DNA of 64,000 nucleotides from Stratiolaelaps scimitus (lineage: Eukaryota; Arthropoda; Arachnida; Mesostigmata; Laelapidae), in the NCBI GenBank assembly GCA_019614645.1, contig JABWDB010000002.1, forward strand, positions 27,889,501 to 27,953,500. Direction: 5' to 3'. Of the stretch, positions 1-13,300 are shown one piece after another; position 1 is the first letter of the stretch, and every line of letters starts with the position of its first letter. The notes beneath the pieces were generated by a model that saw only the letters and a list, made by a program, of their open reading frames with translations, did not search any database and was not told the origin of the DNA. Both the position numbers and the translations under genes were made by a program.

Positions 1-2513
1 ACTTTAACTCCGACGTTGTTTGTAACAATCGCAGTTGACTGTATGTCCGATTGTGGTGCAACTATGTACATCTAAATATCACCGCGATGCAACAGATGTT
101 CCACGGGTCCTGTTTATCGTGATCTTCGATGTTTTTCAAAGTTGGCTTGGTTCAGATGATTTAACTGTAGTTCTCGCAGACTGAATGATATTAGCGGTCA
201 GCCAGTTAGATCGTGTTGGCCTCATATCTGTCTCTTCTATCTCTTGACACTGGCCGAAACCTACCATCTAACGTCTCATATTAACAACGACCAAGCCATG
301 CATTCATAGTGTACTATCGTTTGTGCCTTGAGTTCGCGTTTTCGGATATCTTCACGACAATGATACCAGTGTATTTAACTAGTCAGCCGATCGGGACTCC
401 GCGTCCGCGATATGATTCTCGCTTCTAGAAAAGTGTCTGTTCGAGCGTAGCTAGTTCACTCGACGAGGGTTACTTTTCCGTTAAGTTCGTTAAGTCATAG
501 TTTGCGAATAGCTAAGCGTAATCTGAATTAGTGTGTGTGTACTAATAATGTACAGTATAGTACCTCGCATCGTGGTCACTCTCGGGATATCTAAGCTGAG
601 CGACGCAGTGGTACACGATGGACTTATGCTTAACCAGCAGGACATACTCAACTGCTAGCAAATAGCTAGAAACTTAAGCGGAATCCATGAAGGATATGAG
701 GCGCGCAAGTGGTATGACAGAGCGATTATATTATAGAACTAATGAAAATTACGAGTTGGATTTGCAAGATGGTAAGACTACTTCGAGCGATAGTGGCGCA
801 ATGTTGATGTTGGCTGCGTAGCGAATGTCTGTGCCGCTGCAGCCAAGAAGGTGGGAAAGTTACATTGGACATTGAAAATCGAGCTTTATAGAACAAAGTT
901 GATTTGGGAGTGATGATGCGGATGATGAGCCTCTCGTAAGGATTGGAAACGAAATGTTAGATAATAGGAATATAATTAATAATAGAACTTATTGAATATC
1001 AAATATTGTGTAAAATCTAAGAGAGGAGTCAATTGTTATTGTTTCATTGTTCTACTTATTGTCGATAGCTACCCGTGTAACATCGTCCATTCATGGCAAT
1101 ATGACAAATTCGATTATATTACCGGAATAGGCAAACCTATATTTAGCCATTTGTGTTACCGAGCAAGCAGGCCTATTTGAGGATGCAGCAATAGCGTTGG
1201 TGACTCCCTATCAATTGGCTACCGTTGCGCGAGAGGAAACGAGGTAGATCCTCCGCCGTCGTCTTAAATCACCAGTTCCTTCCTCTGGTTAACAGCAGTG
1301 ACTCGATTTTGCGAAGCCCACCGTTACCCTTCCCTCGTCGCTCAATGTCGTTCTTTGTGGATGAATGGACTGGCTCATACGAATGACCCGATACCTCTCG
1401 CTGCAACGAACCCAGTGATTGAGTGAGTTATCCATAGATCCATCCATCCATCGATCTGTCTAAAGCACACAATGGCTAGCTATAACTACAATGTTTTGGA
1501 CAATTGCTCGAAAGTATCAGTAATTTTTTTAATAACCGTTTCAACGATGTCGGTATGGTGACGATATTTTGATCATTATCTGATAATAGGCGGGTAAACA
1601 CATGGATGGGTATTAGGAACAAACAAAACGTCGTCTCACGAACGGTAATGACCACCACAACACACTGTTTACTTTCATTATTATAATATAGTATGTCGAT
1701 TTCGACAATATTCCAGTTCCCGTATGTGAGGTGCTATGGTTGCTCCAGTTGGGTAGGCAGTCGTTTTAACGTAAACCGATAGATAAATAGTCATGAACGG
1801 GCAAATGCGTGTTACCATATCTACATAAGTTACAATGAAAACAACTAAAACAGCCTTGTTCTGAGCCTGAAGCTCTTCTCAAGCCACCAACCGACCGACT
1901 CAGAAAGCTTTAGAAAATTTCATCGTGCCAAAAAATGTGTCCTGCACTTTTTTCATACATTGAAATTCATAAAAAAATCCGGATCCCCTCCACGTATGGA
2001 GGAAAAGGCGTATGCAAAATGTGCTAACCTGACACTATCTTCAGCCATGCTTGGACTAAACAGGAGTCATCTTAGACTTAAAGAACTTTAGATGGCATGT
2101 AGCTTAAGGGCCCCCATTGAAATAAATACTTTTGAAAGAACACGGGCCTTTCGCGAAAGCCCTATTAGGAATACCTCCGAATGACATTATTTTCATTATT
2201 CGTGAATCGCACCACTACGTTCTTAGGATTTTGGAACTGTCTTGTACAGGTCACTGGTGTCCTGAAAATTCGATTCAACTCCCGTTTACTCCAAACTTCA
2301 CTGATCGGATAGCTCCATGATGTCATGACATATATAATGTAAATCTCTTATCTACACTTAGGTCATCGATGTTTTAGGTGATCAATTACGTCTGCAGAGG
2401 GTCGAGGTCGTCTGCCCAAGATTGCTCCACCAATCTGAGTCAAGAAATATGGCTATTATATATATATATATTATTTGATGTTTCAGGTCCGCAGGTGACC
2501 CGTACACCGTTCA
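1..2513. other. non-coding stretch upstream of the POGLUT gene
   Basis: No open frame here looks like a real protein; the longest are about 60 codons and have no recognisable motif. A short (AT)n run lies at about 2457-2471. Just before the POGLUT start codon the sequence GATGTTTCAG, ending at 2486, looks like a splice acceptor. The first coding exon may therefore continue a 5' untranslated exon lying somewhere to the left. No promoter element could be assigned. Confidence 0.5.
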
Positions 2514-5500
2514 ATGGGAGCTAAAATGCGAATGTGCTCGAATGTTCAAGCGACTGCCAAATGGGCTGTAATGTCTTTAATATTGCTGCTCATTGTGCTG
2601 CTGGCTTCGGTGAATATTGCGGACTCTGGAGAATTGCTTCGTGCCGTCGTTTGGGGCCCAGGGTTACAAGGAGACTTCACCTTGCCCGTAAGATATATAT
2701 TCATCACGATTCAAGACAAGAGTGGCGAGAGGTAATTATTTATTTGTTAAATTTCCATCAATTATTATAAAATTGGAATCCTTTCAACTATGACGAGCTG
2801 AACACAGAAACACGGCCGTATTGACGTTTAAGCAACGATTTGTTGATTGCGATCAAGGCCGTACAATGCTAGTAAAGGCCATGTTTCGATTGCAGTTAGT
2901 TGTGAGAGGTTGCTGAAAATATCTCAAATCATCTGTCGTATTATTGCAGTTTACCGGCGGTGTCGCTGTCCGACTTGTCCGTCGAGTTTCGTGAAGTGTC
3001 ATCCGGCTCGGTGAAAGAATTCCAGGCTGATTTGCTTCGAACTGCGGGAGGAAACTCTAGCTTCCTTTATCGCTTCCGTCCTCATCACTCGTGTCCGGGC
3101 GATCTCATATTTAATGTCCGCTACAAAGGGCAGCTTCTAGCCAGTGAGACCATCAAAGGTGCGCACCTCGTTTGAGACCAAGATCGTATGGTAGCCATCA
3201 AACAAAGTTAATTTATATGTGGATATCACAAACCATTTTGGACATCGTTTCTTCGTATGTTTGCCACACCCTCGCTTTGGGTCCTTACTGTGAACAGAAA
3301 CTGTCACGATGATCTGGTATTTCCTTCTTGATCTATTTTCCCTCAAATCTCCATAGAAGATGGTAAAGCATTGTGATTACAAATAGAATGATCATTGATT
3401 ACAATATGAAAGTCATTCGTATCGGCGTCGCAACAGGATGATGAGCTCTGGTGTTAAATATATCAATCATGCAATGTGAGAGGAATCAGGTTGGTCTATG
3501 AACCAGTGATGTAGTTTGGCACTAATAAGTTTAACTTCTATACAACGCAACAGCCTGTTTGCTGCCTTAGGCAGACATTTTCGCCTTCGCCACTGTTGGC
3601 ATTACCATTAGATGTCAATTCTAAACGGCCACTCGTGCCGTGCTTGTCATAATCACACACGAAAACAAATAATAGTTCAGCCGAATGTATTCTTCAAGTC
3701 TCAGCGTCAATAATGATTCGACTCAACCACATATAACTCCCTTTAATATGTCTGATGCTAATTCAGTTACTCAATACGATGTTCTTGTAGTATCGATTGA
3801 AGTTGGAAGTTGCTTATTTATATGATTGACGCCATTAAAACGAAAAGAAGGCAAATACAAGACACAATAGGACCTGCTCTTCTCGGGGGTTTTAAGAACC
3901 CGCCGAATCAGCTTCAGAAGAAAACGAGACATCCTACCAGAAACGAAACGTATGGTTGAAAGCTTGTTCCGTTTGGAGGAGATATCCAATTTTATGCTTA
4001 TTTGCCTTTATATTGAAGTGATCCATCTGAACCCTTCCCTTCTGTGATAAGTCTCATCTCATCGCTTTACCTTCTTGGAACTCTTTGCTGCTATGCGAAA
4101 CAACGCATTTGTTTCATCCCCAGATTGTTCCAATTCAATCTCTCCGATAGACACCAGGACTCATCTTCTTCACAAGAACTACTGATCAAACTGCATGGTT
4201 ATGAGTGAACGACTTCTTCGAGACGGGCTTCACAAATTTACCAGAATAGTACGTCGATGCTAGATGCGTACCCAAAAGCATTTGTGAATTCGGTATCTAT
4301 ATTATTATTCGTTAGTAGGGTTGTTATTCCATTCGGAATGTCTCTTTAATTACGGACGCACATTCTTAATTCACCAGCAGCTCATACAAATCGTATCTAT
4401 ATTCTCAGGTTTTTAAGATATCTTATATGGATAACTTCACTTCGACTTCATTATTCTCTAATATATTTGGGCCAAATAATAATAGGTACCCGAGTATTTT
4501 CGGCTAACTCTCAGCTGTTTCCCTATGTGACAAGCCTCGTAACCATCTTTTGGGCTATGCTGTACACTGCTTCTGCATTTTATAAGCGATTCTATCTTTT
4601 TTTTGGAACCACCATTGGATCAAAGAGGTCCTAGTAGTCAGTTAGTTGAAGGGGTTCTTAGCGTGGGGAAACTCAGTCCTTCAAAAAGGCGTTTTCTCTC
4701 TAACAAACGTTGAAATTAACCACTCGCCAGACTCAAGAAAGCAGCAAGTACTGATGAACTTACAAGGATAAGTTTGTGTATAGCAGAGTGCTCAAACCTT
4801 CCGCTAAATGTTTGTGTTCAAAGGTCACGCCGCTGGTTAGCGAATGCTTCCTATGTAATGATAAGGCCACAAACGGATTGGAGCAGTCCCATCCCTCGTT
4901 TCTAAGGACAAATGAATAAACTATGACACATTCAAAGCCACTCGTTCATAAACAAATACCACTCTCAAAATTCTCTTGTAATTAATAATAATAATAATAA
5001 TAATAATAGGTCGAATGTGTTATCGTATTCATACGTAGATGTTATTGCAGGCCAACAACCGCTGTCTGACCAGTGAAAATACTTTTTCTCGATTTGCCTG
5101 TCGCTCTCAGATCGCCTTGATAGGTCCTCGTTAGCTCTGCGCGCGATGATAACAACGATAGCAATATTGACATTAGCGAAGCCAATTCTTTTGAAGAATC
5201 GCTCACCGAGAAAGGCACAGCCATACTGATAGCTTCTAATCTAGAATAAATAAATTCAAGCTAAAGGCCGAGATAGAAGAAGGATTGGTGGGTGCCCTTA
5301 CCCATATTGGCCGATTACGTGGTTAGTTTATGAGCTTGCATTTGTATCTTGCGTATTTCATATTTCGGTTCTATCCTCTAATTGGTCGGAAGTTAGTTAC
5401 TAAAACATATCCTGCCTACCGGCATCATATGCACCACCGTAATTACCATCGTAGAAAGCAGCAGCAGCAGCAGCACTCCCTAATGCCACCATTATCATTT

Positions 5501-8500
5501 AGGTGGGAAAGTGAAGTTAGAAAGTAAAGGGGAATGTATCTAACGAACCTGTCTCATTGCGTCGTTTATCTGTATATATCACCGATCGTAGCACGAATGC
5601 GCGAGTGCTACATTTCTTTCTGATAAGAACCACAAGAAAACGTTCGTCTTTCACTGCAGTCCTGGTCCACGTTGACAGTGAACGCCCATCGACGCCTGTT
5701 CACGATGTCGTCAACGTCGTCGTCGTATGCAAAGCTGACTTCGTCTTTGCTTATGCTCCCCCAACTCTGTCTCCTGCTGCTGCCGCTGTTACTCCATCTC
5801 CTTCGACTCCTTTGCGGAAATAAGCGCCAACCGTAGTGTTGTGGTGGCGGTGGCAACTTTTTCTTCTTCTTGTTCTTGTCAGAGGGCTCGTTTTGACAGC
5901 AACGAATGACAATGCCGCAATAGCGAACATATAGCAGTACTACTGGACGTGTTTGTGTGTGTGTGTGTGTGTGCGTGTTTGAGGGCTAACAATCGTGGAG
6001 GTGGCGAGGTGGTACCACTGGAAGAGAAATACGAGCACACCGGTTTGCTTTCGATGCATTTGAATTTTAAATTTTGAAATTGGCCACTTGAACAAATCAG
6101 GACGAACGGGTTGGCATTGGCTCACAGAAGACACCACACTTACAACTATAGTGTCGCGTTCGGTTATACGCTTCGCAGCATTCGTGTATTCAATCTCTTC
6201 GACCTTGAATAAAGGATACATAACATCTCACATAGACTAACAAACGGCCCATGGACTAACGCCTGAACGACGCGAAATATAATAATACATACGCACATAC
6301 ATACATTCATTACGTTATTCGTTTATACATTCTATGTGATAGATGAATGCTTTAAAATACTGCCAACGCAACCGACACAGATGGTTGATTGAAGCTAAAC
6401 CCTCTAATTACCTGACGTATAATAATGTAATTTGTAGCCCGTTTATTATACAATATTGCTGCAATGATTAATTCTTAAATTAATTTGCTTGTTATTCTCG
6501 AAGCTTTCTAGTCTCTCTGATCACGCGATAGCAAATATTCATCTCTTACGATTGCTGTTTATTGAGATGCTCTGCTAAATTATCAACGACGTCAGAATTT
6601 TGGCTTCAGCGAGCAAGAAGTGCTCTCAAGCTCCCGTCGCTTGCAAATGTTCATTTTCATTATTTGTCCCCTGTTTCTATAAAGTGTTGAGATTCTCAAT
6701 AGCAAAGTGTTCAATTGTTATTTTCAGGGCCCATTCACCCTGAGGAATGCGACTGTCCATCAGGAATTCAGAAGTGGTTAATGGACCAGGCTCGATGCCC
6801 GCCACTGAGTCAGCAGATTCTCGAAGATCTCAAACCATTCCCCATAGTTCGGCCAGAATACAACCGGAAGGTAGAAATAGTAGATCTACAAATTAAACTA
6901 CTTGTTTTCGATGTTCAAGTTACTAAAGTTGAAACTTCCTCAATATAACAGTGCAATGATCGTCTTCCATCTATCGACAGGTGATGCAAACTTATTACGA
7001 TCAGCCGTATTCTGTGTCCATCTGTAACTATGTCATCAAACAAAATCGCATTTATCGAAAATGCATGGGGGAGTATGTGGGGTTCACCATGTTCATTGAC
7101 GCCATACTCATCAGCCTCGTCCGTAAGGTTTGTGCTAAATAACCCTACGCGTCCCATTACTTGGGGATGTTTGTAATATATGTTTTTGACGATTATAATA
7201 ACAAAGGATTTTTTTTTATTCATTGTCGCGGTAGTAGTACTCATCAACAATCGATCGATCGATCTACCTGTCTTACATTTATTGTCGTACACCTGACCCT
7301 CTCCGTAGATCATATTATTTGTTATATCTAGTCCTAGTAGAAACATCAGATGTGGTCAGCAGTTCTTAACATGCATAGCCGAATAATGGATAGTTTAATG
7401 GGAGAGATCATTGTAAGTTCGAAATAGGATATTCTGAACGTTCTGCCTTGTTCTCTGCTCCTTGAGAAAGAGAACAACGATATAAACATTAAAATAATTT
7501 CAAGTAGTTCCTAATTGTACAATTGCGTCAATTCAATCGCAATACTTAAACGGTATTATTATTGTTCGACATTAAGTAGCTTCCTTCATCTTCCTGAGCG
7601 CAGGTAAAATTGCCCGATGTCGACTTTATCGTGAATCTCGGAGATTATCCTCTTGCAAAGAAAAATGAACACCGATATTCACCTCAAATTCCGATCTTAT
7701 CCTGGTGTGGCTCTGAAGATTCTCTCGACATCGTGATACCAACCTATGAAGTCGTTGAGGCCTCGGTTCACATGATGCATCGAGTTGCTATCGATTTATT
7801 TTCTGTGCAGGTTAGTAGTCTGCAAAACCATGTTCGAATAGCTCAGCCGGCATTAAACTCGATTGGGCAAATCGTGATAGAGTTTGGTCATTGAACCTTC
7901 AGAAGTTTTACTCATTTGAATATTTCAATCGTCTAACTTTAACTTCGGTTAGATATTTTATTAAGGGAGATCGATTGATCAAGCGTTTTCGGATATCACA
8001 AACTCTCAAAAGTTCGGAATAATTTACCGAAATTTAATGACTTCAAATCGAAGCTGCATTGTATCTTCGCAGATTTGAATAAAGTTATGTTATATTATGC
8101 CAATCAGTGAAATATCATCATATATACGCTACTCTACAGATTCTAAATTATTTATAACCTGAGTTGGCCTGGCAGGATCGGGCGAGTCACTCATTTCAGG
8201 ATCGCTTATCTAGTGCGTTTTGGCGGGGCCGCGACTCTCGTGAAGAGAGGCTGCATCTGGTTGAACTGTCACGGAATGAACCTCATTTGCTTAACGCGTC
8301 CATCACGAATTTCTTCTTCTTCCGCGACCAAATGGACAAATTCGGAGGGAAGACCCCACACATTACTTTCTTCAAATTCTTTCAAGTGAGTTACCAAACA
8401 ACAATCTTCACTTCGATTATTGAAACCATCCGGTCATTATCAGTGTTATGCAATGCAATATTCCGCGGCTTCGTAATCAAATGATCTGAGCTCTATTTAA

Positions 8501-10304
8501 ATGTTTATAAACATTTTGTTCTTTTGACGCTCATGTATTGTTCCGAGATCTAGCCCCCATTTCATTTAGCGAAACATCTTCCAGCTATAGGGAGAATTCA
8601 AAATCGCTTCATACGAAGAGATGCTTTGGGGGGCGATATTCACAGAACTGCTACAATATTAGCCTTTATTTCAGAGTTGCACAATAGCGCACATTTGAGA
8701 AAACCCTTTAGAAATGTCAGTTACCTTCAACATGAGCATTAACTTTTTACTGTATCGTGCATAAAAAGGGTCACTGCAGAGTGTCGTCTAACCAAAGAGC
8801 TACTTACGATAAAAAATCTGGTTAACCGAAATGCTGCCCTCGCGAAAATAACTAAGATAATTCCAGCCTGCTCTCATTGAGAACTGTCTATCCTAGATTC
8901 AAGGTCAAGAACGATCATTATGATAAGTATGGCAGGACGTCGAGAATCATGACTATAACTTCACTTTGCTATTCATGCCTTCCGTTGAACTTTTTAACAT
9001 TACATATATATATATATATATATCAGGAATGGACAGCGGGATATAATCAGCATGAATAGGGGATCATAAAGAATATACAATGAGGGATAATACGTAAAAT
9101 AATGAGAATGCAAACAAGGTTTTTTCCTTACCTAAAACCATTGTATGAGTTAGTAATGTTATAATAAAATAGGCCAAGATGGTTGAAAGTAAATTTGTTG
9201 TCAACATGTTTTCTCTCTTTTTTGTTTTCGTTTCACAGTATAAGTATCAAGTCAACGTGGACGGTACGGTGGCTGCGTACAGGTTACCGTTTCTGCTAGC
9301 TGGAGGTAGTACAGTTCTGAAGACACATCCGTCACCATACTACGAACATTTTTACCACCTGCTCGAGGAGGATGTGAACTTTATTGGCGTTCGGCCAGAT
9401 CTCTCCGACCTGATGGACAAGATCAGTTTCTGTCTCGCCAACGAGGAGCACTGTGCCAGGGTGGCGCGCAATGGACGTCAACTGGTTAATGATCATCTAC
9501 TACCACATCTAATCTATTGCTATCACGTCCAACTATTACAGGTAAATTTAACTCAACTTAATTCCAACGCTGCTAACAAGAAACTTATTTTAGTTAGTAT
9601 CAAATTCTTAAGGCACGATCGCGTCCTATCGCCACTTAGAATTCCATAGAAAACATTGAATGCCAACTCAAGATCACATGTGAAGGCTCATGGCTGAGAT
9701 ACCTGATCTACTGTTTCCGGCCTACATATTTGCCACCGCCGACTACCATAAATTTGGGTTAAGGAAGTGTCTCTTAGTGTGCGTTGTTGGTTTTAGATAC
9801 GTTTTGGAACCCAATAAAATCTGGGGATATGATATTACTTTGAAAAAAAGCAGCGCAAATTTATCCACAAGGTTGAATACCGATGCCGCCTAAATGACGG
9901 CACTATTGAACTACTGTTGATGACAGACTCATAATTCCGCATCCAAGATATTTTCAGATTTGAATTCGTCAATTAAAACAAATATATTGATCTGGTTCGT
10001 ACAAACTCGTGCACTTGTGCAATGAATGAAGTTAAGAACAAGTACAATTGTTGCATGTATTATAATTGTAGAATGATTGTAATACTCATGATATAAATAA
10101 ATCATTAAATAAGTTATTATCTCAAATTAAAAAAAATGTTTATAGGAGTTCGCGCAACGCATCGAAGGAGCCGTGGAAATTCCCGAAGGGATGGAACATG
10201 TGGACCATCGAAGACAAGATAGTAAATGCAACTGTCGTGCTACTGTTACGGATGGAAGGACGGACCAAAATGCAACCCGTGCTTCATCGAAGAACGAATT
10301 GTGA
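2514..10304 (+). CDS. POGLUT2: protein O-glucosyltransferase, KDEL-motif type (POGLUT2/3, KDELC)
   Basis: ER-lumen CAP10-family glycosyltransferase; vertebrate POGLUT2/3 add O-glucose to EGF repeats of Notch and fibrillins. Eight coding exons join in phase: 2514-2731, 2950-3158, 6728-6870, 6981-7127, 7604-7810, 8164-8385, 9239-9541, 10146-10304, giving 535 aa (human about 502). A hydrophobic signal segment lies at about residues 17-36. A filamin-type domain follows (WGPGLQGDFTLPVRY at its start), then KGPIHPEECDCP and the CAP10 catalytic domain (about 190-475). That domain carries LPDVDFIVNLGDY, FWRGRDSREERL (W328 onward) and VNVDGTVAAYRLPFLL. The protein ends in KNEL, a KDEL-like ER-retrieval signal. 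ATG at 2514 was chosen as the first Met before the signal segment; a second Met lies four codons on. The start of exon 6 is uncertain: AG acceptors also end at 8175 and 8199, both in frame. AATAAA occurs at about 10800. POGLUT2 and POGLUT3 cannot be told apart here. Confidence 0.95.
3159..6727 (+). other. large second intron of the POGLUT gene
   Basis: This 3.6 kb intron carries one copy of the dispersed repeat at 4496-4550, a (TAA)n run at 4982-5008, a (CAG)n run near 5459-5475 and a (TG)n run near 5951-5973. Overlapping open frames at 5557-5856 on both strands come from low-complexity CGT/CTG-rich DNA and have no recognisable domain. No nested gene is supported. Confidence 0.6.
4496..4550 (+). 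repeat. diverged copy of a dispersed repeat
   Basis: The stretch starting CGGCTAACTCTCAGCTG and running on through CCCTATGTGACAAGCCTC resembles the copies at 26516-26610 and 56912-57010. It is the most diverged of the three and lacks the T-run that precedes the other two. It lies inside the second intron of the POGLUT gene. Confidence 0.5.
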
Positions 10305-13300
10305 TAACGTTCCTGAGAGAAGAATGAGACACCACGTCGACTTGTCGTTAAGCTAAGCTGTATCCAAAAGATAAACGGTTCCGAGATATAGGTTAGCAAC
10401 TGTAGAAATCGAAAAGCAACAGACAAAGAAACAGAACTTTGGTAATCACGGTGGGACTTGCACTGAATGGGTGACGCTTGGTGCCGGTAGCTGGTGAATG
10501 AACAGGACTTTAATTCACTCATCCGTTATTAAACAAGAAATAGAGAATACGTACTCGGTGAAATAACAGCGTCGACTCCTCCTGCCGTCACAACCTTAGT
10601 AAGGTGGTGGTCGCGTCCTCGCTTTCGATTAGATTCAAACAAACAACAAACATGAACGGAACCGTGCGGTGTCTGTTCTCCTCCTGTACACGTTCAAATG
10701 ACAATTGACAGAAGTGATTAGATTTGTGCGACAGTTTCATCTTGATCAGCTAATAGATACGATTTGTCGGCGATCAGTCCAATGCATAACAGTATAGCAA
10801 ATAAACGTTGTACAATGCCAAAGCGAAATAGTATTATGGATAGGTGTGATTGAATACGTTGCTATATCATTAATATATATATATATATATATAACGCCAA
10901 ATGTTTTCCCTTAGATGTATGCACGTCTACGAACGATATTGAATTGACGATAACGCATTTTTGTGATGAATTGCTACAAGCTTTTGATAAAGATCTTAAA
11001 CATGCTTAGTGAACAAAATTAAACCGGTTTACTTATTGGTATAATTACCCTAGTGTATCGAACTTTCATTTAACTTTCGGTTTTCGCCGACGGTGTGTGA
11101 TACATATTAGTGTGTACATTTCAGGACAACAGTGTCACCCGCGCCAACTGGACGAATCCTGGATGGACGAATTTTAAGTCCGATTCATCGATGCTTTTGA
11201 AGACCAACATATTTTCAATGCACAACTGACCCTCCGCAGATTCTCAGATATAGTAAACATTGTAAAAGCATCAAAAAATATACGCACACACACACACAGT
11301 CCGATAGATGTTTTGTATAATGATGGCTACTTTTGCTGTACGGATTCATTGATTCAATCAAACCGATCCTACACCGTAGCTCCTCAACGAATAACGTTAT
11401 CTAACAAAGCAGGTAAACAAGTCCGTTACTCGCCGAGACATGCAAGGCCAATTCATTGAGACTCGTTGATTTATTGAGTCCATTCATTACAGCGGCGTCT
11501 GGGGGATACCGTTGCTCGATTCAGAATTTCGATGATCTGACGATCCATTTAGCTCTATTATACATAATATAATACATATTGAGTATTTGACCGACGTTGA
11601 GGGCGGACCATTGTGCTTCAGATCTCTGATATGTTATTACATTTCTGCTTATTCATTTCCTGCTTATTTTCCCTCAGACTCCTCCGTTATCTCCTATTAC
11701 AACAAGTGCTGCAGTTTCCTTTATGCATTAAAGCCATACTCACTCTCTCTCTCTGTCCCGTAACTTGGCCTGACAAACATAGAAATGCTCCTCGCCCTTG
11801 CATGCCGCTGCTGCATGGCTCACTGGATTCTCCATTATCCTTCAAGGCTGGCTATGATCTCGAATTCTCGTAAGCTATCCGACCTTTTCGAGTAAAGTAC
11901 CATAAAATTCACTATAATGACTACTTACATGTTTCGTTTGATGTTTAATCGCATGTGCCAATGGATGATTAAGTAGAACCAAATGAGAGGCAGAATCTTA
12001 GCCTTTCGCGGATACTTCTAGATCTCCGGATACACCGAAAAGTTCTTTCGGCTAAACGACGTCTCGACACCTCATGGAAAAACTCCCACTGAAGAAAACG
12101 TTCCTTTTAAAATACTCTTTAAAATATTAACCACTTGTTTTAAAACGCCGTATACATTTCCCAGTAAAATTAAACTTCGGAAAAACAAGTAAAGTAAAAA
12201 CCATGGCTATGGAGAGAAGTACAAATATTTTTTATCGCATTTTACTTACTATCGTGTAAATTTTGTAGCTGTATTATGACCAAATTCAACGTCATATCCA
12301 CCATGCAAACATGTTATTATATTAGTTCTTGCACAGGAACCGTGATAGCTGTATGTTTCAACTCATTCGACTGTATTTTAAAATATTTGTTCACGTAAGT
12401 CAATTCCAAAGCTTTGTAAAACGTTCATGAATCTGCATCGCTAAACATTTTTGTAAAAGCCAAACCAACTCCTTCAGTTCCACAGCGCCAGCGGTAGCTC
12501 ATTTGATAAAATTATAATTTTGAACTTTCTCAATAGCCTGATTCCGTTGTTTCCTCCCCAGTACAGAATAGTAGCAGCGCATATTTAGCCAAGGATATTA
12601 TCATTTTGTTTTCTTTGCATCAGTTAGACATAATGTTAGTCGCCGCGGGATAATTTTTATCTATTTTATTTAAAATGCCCCATGCTGGTAATGCCCCATT
12701 TATAGAGACAACAATCTGGACATGGTTTGTCAAGGATTTAAAATTAAGAGACAATAGCAATTCTTCGTAGAAGTGTCATATACCTAAGAAATAAGTATCC
12801 GAAACGTATAGAATGAACGCAAACATAACTTTATTTGAGTCAAAGTTGTTCCTATTTGCCTTCGCCATGTCGGCTACACAATTGAACAATGCTTATGCTC
12901 TGTGGAACAGTCCACATGCAGTAAGTATACCAAAAAATATACAAATGATAAGTCCTAAACTGACTCAATTCGATAAATATATATGTATGTGCGTGTCTGT
13001 GTGTGAATGTATGAACTCATTAGGGAACGTCCCTATTTTTAATCCATAGGTACATTAATTTCAATTAAATTTAAAAAACAGTAAAATAAGTGTTCCAATG
13101 GTGCCATAATCGAATCTGTCATTTGATTAAATAATCCGTCTTGTTATCTGCTAGTTGCTACTCAGTTGATAGACAACAAATGCTACGATACCCAGAGATC
13201 TACTAATGCTACCATGGGATACTGTGTGTCTTAAGTACAATTGCACTGGAACGGATTGAGCTTCTTGCCTTGAGATTGACGACTTTGGGCAATTGGAGAT

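Noticed and set aside
5557..5856. Overlapping frames on both strands in a POGLUT intron
   Set aside because: Low-complexity trinucleotide-rich DNA that happens to be open; no domain or splice support.
6915..7346. 143-codon - strand frame over POGLUT exon 4
   Set aside because: It is the antisense shadow of the conserved exon 6981-7127, extended into introns.
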